This document shows positions 24,439 to 37,862 of a DNA stretch of 64,000 nt, in pieces. How positions within the stretch are numbered: the first letter of the stretch is position 1; each line of letters opens with the position of its first letter. The notes beneath the pieces were generated by a model. That model did not search any database and was not told the origin of the DNA. It saw only the letters and a program-made list of their open reading frames with translations. The translations under genes and the position numbers were made by a program. The DNA comes from Circinella minor. Lineage: Eukaryota; Mucoromycota; Mucoromycetes; Mucorales; Lichtheimiaceae. The stretch lies in assembly GCA_016758965.1 (NCBI GenBank), contig JAEPRB010000083.1, positions 62,001-126,000 on the forward strand. The letters run 5' to 3'.

Positions 24439-25427
24439 AAAATTATAACCATCTTTATCGATTATCAGCTCTTTCATTTACACACAAACATCTTTTATCC
24501 GTCCCCTTGCCTTTATTTCACTTCTCTTTTCTTTTCACATTTTATTTTTCAACAAGTCATATAGCAAAACTTTTTCAGTTAGTACTCTATATAATATGCA
24601 CATTCACGCACATTAACATATATATGTATATATAGATACGTATATTTCACACAGCATCAGAGACATACAGTAGTTCATTAGTACCTTTAACTTTTATATA
24701 TATTATATTTTCCCTATCCTTACACGCGCATACTCTTAACGAGCATGAAAAAGAAACTCAGATTATTCTGATGATTCAACCTTAGGTTGAAAGACAGCAG
24801 CTATTTACAAGGAAAAAAGTTTTAGAAAGAGGGACCGTGCGAAAGATATAAATATTTATAAAAAGAAAGCTAAAATATAATATATCAGTTAAATAGGGGG
24901 AGATTGAAAAGAGAGACTAACGATAAATATGAGATTTTTCTCTTTAATGAGATTTTTTTTTTTTTTGCTAGTTTATAGAATATGTTCGGGACAGGTTCTT
25001 TAATGGGCGAAAAATATGGGTGTGAAGAAGTTTAATGAATAGTGTGACGGATGATAATGATGGGTTAAATACCATGGTTCTTTTTTTCTACGTATTCTTG
25101 GTGAGTGATATATATATATATATATATATTCATATTGCAATCAATAAAAGTAATTATTTATAGTAATAATGGATGGAAGTTGTCGTATATTTTTATAAGT
25201 CAAGTGTATGTGTATGTCTAATGTGTTAAATAAGAATAAAACATGTTATATTTTTTTCTTTCTAAAGTTATGCGTGCGAATAAATATATGTGCTAATAGT
25301 GAGTTTGAGAGTGTCAGATAAAGAGAAAAATAATGGTAAAAAAATATGAAAAACAAAATGCGTGTATAATAAATATGTGTGTGTATGTGGCGGATTAATA
25401 TAATGTTAATAAAGAAATAAAAATGTT
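24439..25427. other. Convergent intergenic region (1 kb)
   Basis: Lies between the 3' ends of the amino-acid transporter and the malic enzyme. AT-rich, with a TA microsatellite near 25108-25130 and poly-T runs. No ORF of interest. AATAAA strings near 25144 and 25236 could serve either gene. Confidence 0.5.
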
Positions 25428-28047
25428 TTAATAAGGTTGATGAACCAAAGGAACATAATCAGGAATAAACATGGATCCACGAACAACATCAGCCAATAAT
25501 TCTCCAGGCTTCAATTTGGCAGTAGCAACACCTTCATCATAAGCAACTTCACAGACACGGGTACCAACAGCCAAAGCAACATTACGCAAATCTTGAACAC
25601 CAGGGAACAAGATGCCTTCCTTGAGTTGACTACGAGAAGCCAAACTGGCAATTACACGAGCAGTCTCCAAAAACATATTTGGAGTCACACGGGAAGCACG
25701 CGATACAGTGACACCCAAACCAAGGCCAGGGAAACTGTAAGAGTTATTACACTGATTTGTACGGCCATAGCGACCTTCACCAAGATCGACATCCTTGAAG
25801 GGACTGCCAGAAGCAAAAATGGCTCGACCGTCAGTCCACTTGAAAGCTTGTTCTGCAGAACATTCAGCATGGGTGTCGGGGTTGCTGAGTGGGAAGACAA
25901 CGGGGCGCTCATGATGTTGTGCCATGGTACGGATTGCCTTTTCGGTAAAGACACCGGGGACGCCAGTAAGGCCTAGAATGACACTCGGTTTGACCCGTTC
26001 AACGACTTGATCCAAAGGTAAACAATCAGGCATATCTTGTTTGGCATAACATGATTGACGTTCATCCAATTCATTCATACGTTTACCTTTAGGTTGAGCA
26101 TCATCCACAATTTCATTGTTACCAAGCAAACCATGGTGATCCACCATCCAAATACGTTTGTAGGCTTCTTCGCGAGTTCGGACACGACCTTGAGCAACCA
26201 TACAATCAATAATACCTTCACAGACACCAACACCTGCTGAACCAGAACCAACACATACAATACGTTCCTCAGATAAATCATCTTGTTGGAGTCCCCGTGC
26301 CTTCAAGGATGCAAGGATACCAGCAAGGGTAATAGCTGATGTGGATTGAATGTCATCGTTGAAACAAGTAATCCTATTTTGATCTACAATACATATATGT
26401 AATTACGTTCAGCATACACATAATAAATTAAATGAGTTGTTTGTATTACTTACACTTTTTCAATAAATTGTAGGCATGGGGGTATTTAAAATCTTCAAAT
26501 TGGATAAGAGCGTCTATAAAAGCAATAATTTAATGCATTACAAAATGTGTTAATGTTTATCTTTTCATTGTTTTCCTTTCTTGGAGAGCTTCAAAAAATA
26601 ATGTTTATACATACTTGGCCATCGAGAAGTAACAGCTGTAACCCATTCATCAACCAATGAATAATACTCTTCACCATCTAAACGAGGATGATCCATACCA
26701 AGGTATAAAGGATCATTTAAAAGACTCTCATTGTTGGTACCAACATCCAAAACAACAGGAAGGACGGCGCGTGGACGAATACCACCCGCAGCAACGTACT
26801 ATATATAAATTGTAATTTGTCAAAAATTAATAATCTTACCGCGGAACATCCCGAAATCGTTTATATTTTTGTAGACTTACCAAGCTCAACTTTCCGATGG
26901 GAATCTACGAAAAAAATAAAGTTACGTATTAAAAAGGATGAGAAAAAGAGAAAAGAATGATTAAAAAGTAACAATTATATTATGAAATATAAATAAAAAT
27001 TACTGCTACTATTTTTTACCTGCATGCCTATTCATCACGATAGTTATAGATGTGGAGGATAGAAGTAGTAAAAAGGATCATAATTAGTATACATATAAAA
27101 TATAGAGCTATAAAAAGAAAGCGGGTTGTTTACCATTTGCGCCTAGATCACCCTATTTTTGTAATATGATCCGATCATTAGTTTTTTTTTAAAAAAAATA
27201 AAATAAAAAAGTTTCTCAACTGATAGTCATGAATATGAAGGTGTATGTTATAATAAACTTACCAAACCAAGAACACGAGAACCATCAGTTACGACAATAA
27301 CATCAACTTCATCGTGAGGCCAATTGTATACCATGGCCGACATAGCACCACGATCTTGTGAAGAGAAATACATACCCCTGGATCGACGATAAATACTGTG
27401 CGACTTTTGACTTGCCAAACCAACTAAAGTAACATTATTATTAGATGGAAAATAATTGATATTTTTCGGCAGATCGCGGGAAATAAAAGGGATAAGAAAT
27501 TATGTGATTTTTTAAAAAGTTATCGGAGGAGAACCCTGTTTAATAATATACTCACCCGTAGGAGTGTAAATAACACCAGATAATTCTTCCAAATTCTGAA
27601 TTAATAACTTGTAAAACAGGGTTTCATTACGATCTTGCAATGAGGACAAAAAGATAAACTTATCCAAAGGAGATTCGCAAGCGTCGAGATTTCGCTTCAC
27701 ACGTAACAATTGCTTATCCATTTCTTGTTGACGTGGAGGTACCAAGCCACGAATAGATAATCTTTCTCGTTCATTAATACTAAAAGCCGTACCTGTATAT
27801 AGGTTTCATATATGAGTACCTAGGCAACCAAACTATGAAAACCATAGTAACAAAAAAAAATACCTTTGGATAAAAGTGGGTCATGAATAACATTGACTCC
27901 TCTTGAATGAGTAACTTGAACAGTCTTATCACGTCGAGGATCTAATGCTTGAATAGCAGCTGGAGCACCATACCATCTACGGCTTGTGGAAGTACGTAAA
28001 CAAGATGATATCTTGGTAGAAGAATTTCGACAAGTTGTTGAAAGCAT
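25428..28047 (-). CDS. Malic enzyme (oxaloacetate-decarboxylating malate dehydrogenase), probably mitochondrial
   Basis: Converts malate to pyruvate and CO2 with reduction of NAD(P). Nine exons join in frame to 610 residues: 27864-28047, 27556-27792, 27263-27423, 27134-27152, 27020-27027, 26881-26904, 26615-26798, 26454-26513, 25428-26383. The N-terminus ([20 protein letters not shown]) is basic and hydroxylated without acids, as in a mitochondrial presequence. Family marks are [71 protein letters not shown] and the dinucleotide loop [10 protein letters not shown]. The 19-, 8- and 24-nt exons exactly rebuild the conserved [17 protein letters not shown]. Cofactor preference is not decided here; in oleaginous fungi the NADP forms matter for lipid synthesis. 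Confidence 0.93.
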
Positions 28048-28575
28048 ATTGTTTACTACTTTATTATTGGAAAAAAAAAGAGAGATGGAAAGTTGTACAA
28101 ATAATCAAAGTAGAATAATGGAAGACAGGCCTTATTTATAAAGCAAAGAAAACCAATGTCAGCTATTGCTTGATTTGGCATATGCTGCACGCAGAACCAG
28201 AAAAAGTATACCCGATTAAAGTTTTTTTTAGAAAGCATACCATTATTCTGCTGATATCGGGGAAAAAAAGTGCTCATGCTTTCTTATTATTTATACCCCA
28301 CACTTCCCGATTATTCAAGTATACCCCCGTGTACTTCTATTGTTATTTTATACACGCATATACACGTTTATTTGATTACACATGATAAAGATAATCATAC
28401 TAATACAACGACTTAAATGTGTGATTTGTATATTTAATTAATTATGTAATATTCTTTTTTTTATTTACAAAAAAAAACATATGAATGTGTTTGTGAAAGA
28501 GAAAGAGTAAGGGAAATAAGATAAAAGAAAGCCATCTGTCTATTTTTTTTTATAATTACGTATTATCATTATAAA
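28048..28575. other. Intergenic: malic enzyme promoter side and kexin 3' side
   Basis: Both flanking genes are on the minus strand. The left part contains the 3' UTR of the kexin-like gene and the right part the promoter of the malic enzyme. No clear element identified. Confidence 0.5.
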
Positions 28576-31553
28576 TTACGATGAAACATTATTCCTTCTG
28601 GATTCTTCTTCTGTTAGTAAAGGCCGTTCATCGCCATCTTCTTCTTGTTCTTCAGAATTTCTCAAAACTTGGAATTCATAACCTGTTAGACGACCTCCTT
28701 CAGGTGCGTTCTCAGTGGATGCTAATACGGGTGATCGCCAGCCTTTTCGTTTTTGAACATACATTCCTCCTGCCAATGTGATAATAGCGCCACTTCCAAC
28801 TAATGCATATATAATTGTACTGGTACCACTTCCTGCCTCCCTTCCTTCTTCTTCTTCATCATTGCTTGCTTGTGCAGCAGGTGATACTGATCCAGCCGTT
28901 TGAGTTTCCTTCAGGTCATCATCGTCATCATTAGAACTTGCAGTAGCTATTGTGGTATCAGATACACTGGGTTTCACTCGTGTAGGTCGGCCAATCACTG
29001 TATCATCACTTTGTGATACTGACGATTCTGCTGCTGATGATGAAGCAGTGGTGGGGATAAGTGTTTCCGAAAGATTTTCAATAGGTCCAGTTGTTGTTTG
29101 GTTTTTTTCTGCTAATGGTGTATAATTTGGTTCACCTGTAAAATTTGGATCCATTTCACCAAATAACGTTAAAGTCCAATTGAAGAAACTACCGTTGGTT
29201 TCAGGATGGCTTACATCATATACTTGTAATATCCATTCACCCACTGGATTCTCTTCCCTATATATGTCACCATATGAGTATGTGGTTGTTGTTTTTTCGT
29301 TGGGTTGCTTAATCCCCTCCCAGATAATAACAACTAAAAAAACTCCCATATTCCATTCTTCCTTACCAATGCTTAACAGTCATGAATTTCCAGTCTACAA
29401 TCCCATCAGAGCTTTTATCAGCAGGGCGCATCGTTGCTAATTCCGAGATCACATTATTAGGGCTCTGCAAATTAATGACAATATCACCTCGCCGTTCATG
29501 TTCAATGTTCACAGTAGCAGTAATGTGTTCCAAACGCAACAATCCAGCCCCTTTCACCATTTCATCTGTTACTTGAACTTTGCTTTCCAATGCTTGTTTC
29601 TTTTTTTCATCCTTGGAAGAATCAGGAATGGGAATTTTTTCATGTTCGGGATCCACAACAGGTAATTCCAAACGGGTTTGTTTGTTCACTAATTCAAATG
29701 TCTTTGCAGCTTCTACAATAGTATGCGCATCCAATTTACCATAGCCATATTTATGATTATATAATCGACCTGAGGGTAGTTCTTTCCAATCTTCATCATC
29801 GGTACTGATAGGAATAGCTGTTTGGACGCATAAATGTTGCAAATCGCGCCATGTTAATTCGGGACGGACAGACAAAACTAATGCAAATACACCAGCTGCA
29901 GTAGGCGCAGCGGCTGATGTACCGCCATGATGATCAGAACATACGTTTTTACCAACATTGGTGGTATAAATAAATTGTCCACCACCACTAGAATACGTGA
30001 CGACCATTTGTGCTGAGCAACTTTCGGAATAAGGTGGATGAGCATTATTGTGGTCAATGGCACCTACTGTGATAGTATAAATACTATTGGTATACCCGTC
30101 GAAATTACAATTGTCGCCAGAAACAGCACCATTACCAGTTGCAAAAACATAGATGGATCCTTTACCATCACGACCATTTTCTATACCATTGATAAAAGCA
30201 TCAGCTAAAATACCATCAGGTGCTTCCATGGTTTCCCCATTATCGGGAGGTCCCCATGAACATGAAAAGATATCATTCTCTTGATATTTGTAATTGAGTG
30301 CTGATGCTTCATCTGCATCAGTAATTTCGCCAGAAAGGATACGGATACCTAAAAGTGTTATAATGTTTTGTTATAAGTACAAAAAAACAAAAGACAAAAG
30401 ACAAAGTTTAAACCACCTCCTCTTTCCCCCCGAAAAAAAAAAGAATCCATGTTTTTTTATTTATTGCAAAAGTTTATATGTATATCTTACCTGAAACCCG
30501 GGAATTATATGCAATACCAATACCACATATATCATTCTTTTGAGCAGCAATTTGACCAGCACATCTTGTTCCATGTGTATCATCGAATAATTTTGGTGTA
30601 GGTAAATCTTCATGATCATTAAAATCGTATGAACCTGCAGCATACTATGTTTTCAAATAAATATCCAATCTCTTTTTCTTTTTTGCCCTTTATATGTGTG
30701 TACTACCATTTTTGTTATTAAATATTCCCATCCAATTAATATAATTACTTACAAAGTTTTCCGCAAGATCCTTGCTTTCATAATCCAAACCATCATCCAA
30801 AATTGCAACAATAGTACCATTTCCAGTAATATCTAAATTGTTTTCGTGTCAACATATTATTCGTACACAGATATATATGCATATAAAAAAAGAAAAGAAT
30901 AATAATGAAAATCCATGTACCTTGTTTCCATACATCAGTAACATTAATATCATTACCAAAGACTTCTTGGTTTACCTAATATCATAAAACATCTATTAAA
31001 TTAATGGGTTCAATATTGAAAGATACACAATAACTTCATGTATATATATATATTATACCAAATGCCATTGTCTTGGAAATCCAGGATCCTTAATATCAAG
31101 CACACGTTGAGCATCTTCCATAACAGCTTGTCCCTTTGATATTTCTGTAAAAGGTGGTTCTCTAGGTAATGCTGCACGTTTTGTCCGTTGTCTAGGAACT
31201 TGAGGGTCAAGTCTTTGTACACGATCCCAAAGCCGTTGGTTTTCATCTCTTTTATCAAATCGTTTTCGTGCTTGAAATGCTGTTACTATTGGATCGGTGT
31301 CGTCTCCTTGAGATCGTTTGTTCAAGCTGCTCTTGGGAACACTCATCATGTAATATGTTTTAAGTTCTCCAACCATGCCTTCAAATTGACCACCAAGACT
31401 GATAGCAACATGTTGTGCTGCTATATGTGTATCATGATCAACTTCAGGAACATGTAGAGTATAATAATGTCGATCAGGTAACCGCTTTATAATGTTGGTC
31501 GCACTAACGACATTAGTTACTATGGCTAACCAAACCCAAAAACATGGCTTCAT
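28576..31553 (-). CDS. Kexin-type proprotein convertase (KEX2/furin family)
   Basis: Subtilisin-family Golgi protease cutting secretory precursors after dibasic sites. Starts with a hydrophobic signal peptide ([18 protein letters not shown]) and a propeptide with an autocleavage-like site RQRTKR. The catalytic domain shows the Asp motif AILDDGLD, His motif [10 protein letters not shown], the Asn region FATGNGA and Ser motif HGGTSAAAP; then the P domain ([20 protein letters not shown] ... [15 protein letters not shown]), an S/T- and acid-rich stalk, one membrane span ([20 protein letters not shown]) and a cytosolic tail with GYEFQVL. S. cerevisiae Kex2 has a YEFD-type late-Golgi retention signal, so this Tyr motif is a likely counterpart. 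Upstream introns are GT-AG and in frame, but the last intron (about 29313-29367) has no frame-compatible GT-AG pair (see findings). Confidence 0.92.
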
Positions 31554-33744
31554 CTTTTATTTTATTTATGAAATTATAAATAAAAGGGAAGAAAAAGGAA
31601 AGAGAAAGAGGGTATATTAGTGTTTCGTTTTGGAAGAAAAAGAAGAGAAGAAAGGTTACTTTTATTTTTAGTGGCATTAGCTCAAAGGTCGGTAAGTCAA
31701 TTATATTCTATACCTTCAAAGCAAATTTTGGATTGGACAAATTTATGTTAATGTGAAACGTTTTTATAATCTCCAAAACTTCACAATTTTCCCCTGCTTT
31801 CTCATTGATCTACAACTTTTAGCAGCTCATAGTGTATTCAGAAGAGTAACAATACCCTTTATTTTTAGTCGTGCTCTTAAATACATATATATGAATAGAG
31901 AACAATGCTTTTCATGTCGCCTTTTGACTGGATTAAAATTAAATACATTATATTTCTTAAAGGAGTCTAGAACACCATATAAGGAAAAATGGCGATGTGG
32001 TCCGTATCATACCAAAAACATACCTATTATGATGAAAATATGGGAAAAGAACTGAGCAAGGGGCTAGGAAGAAAAGAAATGCAAAGTTAGAAAATAAAAG
32101 AGGGAGAAAATAAATAAATGGAAATTTTTATTTGTTTACCTATAAATAATATAAACAAAAATCAATAGAGAACGTTATGCTAAAATTTGTTAATTAACGT
32201 AATTCTCATCATGTTTCTCATAAATTGTTATTATTAATATGGTGTCATACAGCAAATTCTTGTCACTTAGTATATTACCATATGACTGTTGTAATACTCA
32301 CAGTTTTATTTCTTCTGTGCACCTACAGTAATGTTGTTGATTTTTGACATTACACTTCTTTCTCTACTTATTATATTATAACTAGATATATTTTAACAAA
32401 AGCTAACATAATATAGAACCTAACAGATGGTATTTTTCTTGATTGTCAATTCTTTTATTGATTATCCAAAAAACAAGACCCGTCAAGAAAAATAGGATCA
32501 TGATGATTAAAATACCTTTGTTTCCTTACATTCAACTAAATAGAGTACGAGGTAACGCGACACAAGTATTAAATAGTATTCTACAGCATGATAAGAATGG
32601 TGATGATGGTGGCAGGTACGTATAGAATACTCAAGGAACATATTAAAAGTTATTAACGATACCATTAACAAAATGTATCGACTTCATTTTCAGAGAATCT
32701 TATAATATTTGGATATTTTAACAACAGTAATTAGAAATGATACAGAACAAAGAAAAAGGACAAGATATGTCTTTTAAATAACAATAATTATATAGTTTAG
32801 TAGTAAGAAAATTACATACTCATATGCATTCAAATTGTATTATCTTTTACAATATTAGTGGTGTTTATAGCGATGTATTTATTCTATATACACGGATTCT
32901 ACGTACTTGAGTAAATGATTTTATGTACGTAGTAGCTACATTCAACTCCCGTTTTTGCACCTCCCACTTCTGCAAATCTCTCAGTTATGCACTGTTTGTT
33001 TTTGCAACAAAAAATTAGGAAATCTCGGGTGTGCAAAACCTGGGGGGTTGACTGTATTTGTCAACATCAGTATTATACTTATTACAACATGTATGTATAA
33101 ACATTTGTGTGTTTGTGTGTTTAAGAGTGATAGAAAGAAAAGAGCATCCCAAAAGTATTGGTCTGAATGACCTATACTTTCTAATAAATTAAAAAAAAGT
33201 TACTGTTATTGTTTATATGTGAAGATATTGTTAACTACGTACTAAAAAAGTATAAGGCTTTAATTACACAAAGAGGAAGATTTATTAAACACAACTTCGC
33301 TGTAGCAAATACACATTTTGCGCAGTACTCGGGAATACAGCCTTTTTTCTTTTCTCACAATATGCCTATTTTTAACTTATTCTTTCCATTTATTATATGA
33401 AATATGTGTATACCTATCCAACTAAAAAAAATTTAATATTGATAATTATCATTATGTATACAAGTGATTATCCTTATCTTTTTACTAAAAAAAAAAAGAA
33501 ATAATAATAACTTATATAAATAAGAATGAGAATCTTGTTTGAAATAGAAAATTGCATTAACTATATATAACAGCATAAAATAGATAAATATCTAAAATGA
33601 GGCGCGGGATTGCGTGACGTCAATAAATAAATGAACTATAAAATAAAACAGCGCATAACGCGTGATCATCACTGGTTGTCCTTTTCTTTCTTTCTCTTTT
33701 TTTATTCTCACAATTTCCTATATACACTTTATAATATTCAAATC
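31554..33744. other. Intergenic between kexin and SKP1 (divergent promoters)
   Basis: About 2.2 kb separating two divergently transcribed genes. It contains the MITE at 32939-33054. The open frame at 31753-32055 (100 codons) encodes an unrecognised Cys/Lys-containing peptide and is not supported as a gene. The last ~100 bases are pyrimidine-rich and probably the SKP1 leader. Confidence 0.55.
32937..33056. mobile_element. MITE with TA target duplication, diverged copy
   Basis: A 116-bp unit (32939-33054) flanked by TA on both sides. Left end CATTCAACTCCCGTTTTTGC pairs imperfectly with the reverse complement of the right end, CAGTCAACCCCCCAGGTTTT, and TTTTGCAC words recur inside. It matches the ends and internal words of the element at 46220-46399, so both belong to one family. 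CAG...CTG ends with TA duplication are typical of pogo/Fot1-type Tc1-mariner derivatives. Non-autonomous: no coding capacity. Confidence 0.72.
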
Positions 33745-34606
33745 ATGTCTGTTAAATTGATTAGTTCTGATAACGAAGACTTTACCGTTGACAAGGAAGT
33801 CGCTGAACGTTCTGTTTTGATCAAGAACATGTTGGAAGGTAAAAACCATTCTTTTCTTTTTTTTTAAAAAAAGAAAAAGACAAAGAGAAGGGGTTAAATG
33901 TGGCAACATGTTTGTCTTTTTTTCTTCTTTTTTTTTTTCGTAGCAACTAGGACTTTTCTTTTCTTCTGTTTTTCTTTAATAATAACACTTATGGTTTCTT
34001 TATATATGTAGATGTTGGTGATAGTGATGCTCCTATTCCTCTTCCTAATGTCACTGCCAAGGTCTTGCGTAAGGTAAAATATTAATTAAAATAAAGTTTT
34101 CTTTTTTCTTTTTATTATTATTATTATTTTTTGATACGAACTATTTTATGTGATATAATATAGGTTATTGAATGGTGTGATCATCATCGTAACGACACTG
34201 TTACTCAAGATGAACAAGAACGACGCAATACAGATATTGAAGAATGGGATCAAAAATATATGGAAGTTGATCAAGAAACTTTGTTTGATATCATTTTAGC
34301 TGCTAACTATCTTGATATTAAGCCTCTTTTGGATGTTGGTTGTAAAACTGTTGCCAATATGATCAAGGGTAAAAGTGCTGAAGAAATCCGACGAACTTTC
34401 AACATTACCAACGACTTTACACCCGAAGAAGAAGCCCAAATTAGAAAGGAAAATGTAAGTTTATCTTGTTGAAGGGTTTTTATTGTCTGAGTGTTACGTG
34501 TTACGTGTGGTTTGTTGCTTATTGCTGCGCATTTTGTTTTTTTTATAAATGAAAATGAGACTAAAATAATACTTTAAACAATTAGGAATGGGCTGAAGAT
34601 CGATGA
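33745..34606 (+). CDS. SKP1: SKP1, SCF ubiquitin-ligase adaptor
   Basis: Links F-box proteins to cullin-1 in SCF ubiquitin ligases; cytosolic and nuclear. Four exons (33745-33838, 34012-34073, 34164-34454, 34586-34606) give 155 residues, the usual family length. The N-terminus [20 protein letters not shown] is the BTB/POZ-like fold; [41 protein letters not shown] and [20 protein letters not shown] are the family hallmarks; the C-terminus [21 protein letters not shown] forms the F-box-binding helices. The last exon is only 21 nt and codes EWAEDR plus the stop. The leader before the ATG is pyrimidine-rich. Confidence 0.97.
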
Positions 34607-36174
34607 ATAACTTGATCCTTTTTTTTTTCTTTTTTACCTGTCACTCTATCTCATTCCCATCTTTCTCTGGCAGGAAAATATTCACAAACACACACACACA
34701 CACACACACAACGTATATCAAAAAAAAAAATGCTTTTTTTCTCTCCTCTTTTTTTTTTGTCCTTCTTAACCTTGGTTTAACCCCCGTTTTCTTTGTACTT
34801 TTTTTTTTCAATATGGAAAATAAGGACAACAACAAAAAAAATAAAAATAATAACAAGTTGCTTTCAATACAAAAACAATGAATAATTTTTGGTGATATTC
34901 TTTTTTTTTCTTTTGAGTTCTTTTTTATATGCGGCTGAATAAAATATACAACCTTGATTTGTCCTACGTTAAGAATTGAATTACGTATTTAGTTTATTAT
35001 AGATATACCTGATATCAATGATGAATTATAAAAGTAGTTTTATTAGATAGTGTGAAATTCTAAACCTTTTTTTTCTTTTTCAACATATAATCAATGTTTA
35101 TATTATTTAAGGAGCTTTGGATTTTAAGCGTGTGAGTATATATATTGTGTGGGTATATATATATATATATATATAACATAATAAATAATGTGATTATTGT
35201 TATGTCATAGATCGTAAATTATTTAAAGTTTTAAAAGGATGCTTGAACAACTGTCAAAGTAAGAAGTTTTTTTTTTTTTTTTTTTTGGGGGGGGGGGGCA
35301 AGGTGGGGAGTAAAAAAAAAATGTGTTTTATTGAAGAAAATAAAATGATCGGCATGTCTCTTTCCCTTTAACATAAAAAAAAAGTTTATCATCAATCATT
35401 TTGTACGTACCCTTTAAAAAAAACCCCCTTTGAACCCATTTCAACCCCTTCTCTCTTCCCATCACCCCTTCCTTCCTTTTTAAATTATACATATTTATAT
35501 GTATAATTAACTAATTCTTTTATTTTTCTTCATCAAATTTGACATGTACATAATAATAATAATATATATCAGTAATTCCAAAAATAGCCTCTTTTATCAT
35601 CATCTTCTTCTTTCTTTTTCTAGTTCTTTTTACATTTTTATGTATATTACCATAAACTAAGAAGGAGTTTATATTATATTATTATAATACGTAATAAAAA
35701 TTAAATCAATTATTTTATTATGAGCATATAAAAGAAAAATATATGCCACAATTAGGAGATGCAGCGTGAATAATACCAAAAAAAAAAATGTTGTAAATAT
35801 GTTTAAAGACAATAAAGTATATATATATAATATACATATGTGTATGTGTGTGTGTGTATATGATAGTAATAAACTATTATGAGGAGAAAGAAAGAAAGAA
35901 AGAAATAAGAAGGGGAAACCATTCGAAAGAAAAGAAGAAAAAAAAAACGATCTGCAATTTTTCATCATATTCTTTTTGCTTGTTTTGCATGTGTTTTGCT
36001 TACCTTTTTTCTTTTCATCGACAAGGAAAATAAAAATATTTCTTACTTCTTTGATACGTATTTTCTTTTTCTTTTTTTCCATTCTATCTATCTCTCTCTC
36101 TCTCTTTTTTTTTTTATATAAGTTATTATTACTATTTTTTTTCATTCCCTTTAAAAAAAAAGCAAAACTAAAGT
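34607..36174. other. Intergenic, rich in simple sequence
   Basis: No gene recognised. It contains a CA/AC microsatellite (about 34686-34710), a TA run (about 35153-35174), a poly-T tract running straight into poly-G (about 35270-35299), and GAAA-, TC- and TG-rich stretches near 35840-36110. The open frames here translate to Lys-, Phe- or Ser-only strings and are artefacts. The final part should hold the kinase promoter. Confidence 0.6.
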
Positions 36175-37826
36175 ATGTCATGCAATTATACTATTTATCA
36201 TGAACCACGGTTAATATCTGTTTTTGAAACAACTCTTTCAGTACAGAAAGAGATTTTATCGGTAAAATAATAATAATAAAACAAATTGACAAACAACAAT
36301 AATTAAAACTAATACGTAAATATGTTAAACAAAATGCTATATAGGTTTTTAATATTGTCATTCAAACACCTTCTACAATTATCTCACTAGTTCGTTATCC
36401 ATTCGATTTTATTGAATTTCATCAAAAAATACGTACTCATTATCCAAGATCCACTAAAATTCCATTTCCTGCATTATCTACTCCTGTCATACATAATAAT
36501 ATGAATCGTTTACATAGACCTCGATCTATAAAAAATCTTCTTTCCTTTAGTAAAAAATCAAATGCAGATAAAATTGAAAAATATTTGCAGCGTTGTTTCG
36601 ATCATCCTATTGTATCTATTTCTAGTTTATTACGTGATTTCTTAAGTGTGCAACGTGACGAAGATAAATTATTACCATGCCAACAGCAACAGCAACAGCA
36701 ACAACAACAACAATCAACATTAGTAACCACGCAACCAATAACAGGAACAGGATCTATTAACACCACCTTATCAAAGACAAGCATTTCAGAAAAATCATCC
36801 TATCAACATCACATTATAGCATCAACACCACCCCCTGTACCTTCTTTAATACAACAAAATGGTCCACCTTCAATTCAAGATTATGATTTACTCAAAGTCC
36901 TTGGTAAAGGATGTATGGGTAAAGTCATTTTAGTCCGATCCAAAATGAATAAACGATTATATGCTTTAAAAGCGATTCAAAAAGATCACGTCATTCAACA
37001 AAAAGAAGTAACACATACACAAGCAGAAAGAGATATTTTAGTCAAGTTAAGACAAGAACCTTTTTTGGTACGATTGCAATGTGCTTTTCAAACACCAGGG
37101 CAATTGTTTTTAGTATTGGATTATTATAGTGGAGGGGATATTGCAACTCAAATGTCAAAATTTACTACTTTTTCTGAAGAGCAAACATTATTTTATACAG
37201 CTGAAATTGTTCATGGTCTGTCAACTTTGCATAAACACGGAATTATTTACAGGTAAAAATAAAAATAAAACTAAATAGACGTAATTTGTTCAATTAATAA
37301 TAATTTTAATTATAACATTCATCTAATTATATCAACTATAATTAGAGATTTGAAACCAGAAAATGTCTTGATTGGTCGTGATGGTCATATTGTATTGACT
37401 GATTTTGGGTTATCTAAAGTATTTAATGTGGATACAGATATGCCTATTACACGTACATTTTGTGGTACTGCTGAATATTTAGCTCCAGAAGTACTCATGG
37501 ATGAGCCTTATACATTTGTCGTAGATTATTGGAGTTTGGGAACACTTCTTTATGAAATGCTCGCTGGTGTGGTAAGCTTATTTTTTTTATTGGTTTTCTA
37601 ACCTAGTTTTCATTGCTATCACTATTATTATCAACAACTCATTATTTTTTATAACAACTTACACATATTAGACACCCTTTTGGGCAGAAACACATGTAGC
37701 AATGTACCGTCGTGTATTAGATGATTCATTAGAATTTCCTTCTCACTTTGATATCATTACTTGTGACTTTTTAGCTGGTGTAAGTAGCTACTTTTTTTCT
37801 ACATATACATCCCTTCACTCAATGAC

Positions 37827-37862
<36 letters not shown>

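Noticed and set aside
25593..26240. Plus-strand ORFs inside the malic enzyme gene
   Set aside because: Antisense shadows of a strongly conserved coding exon on the minus strand.
31753..32055. 100-codon frame between kexin and SKP1
   Set aside because: Single exon with no recognisable domain, in a gene-poor AT-rich stretch; not enough to call a gene.
34640..34881. Open frames on both strands near the SKP1 3' end
   Set aside because: They translate poly-T, poly-A and CA repeats into Phe/Lys/His-Thr strings; the SKP1 stop is at 34606 and nothing supports another gene.
35669..36203. 170-codon minus-strand frame and opposing frames
   Set aside because: Lys/Phe/Ser/Leu low-complexity products of microsatellite sequence; no motif or splice support.
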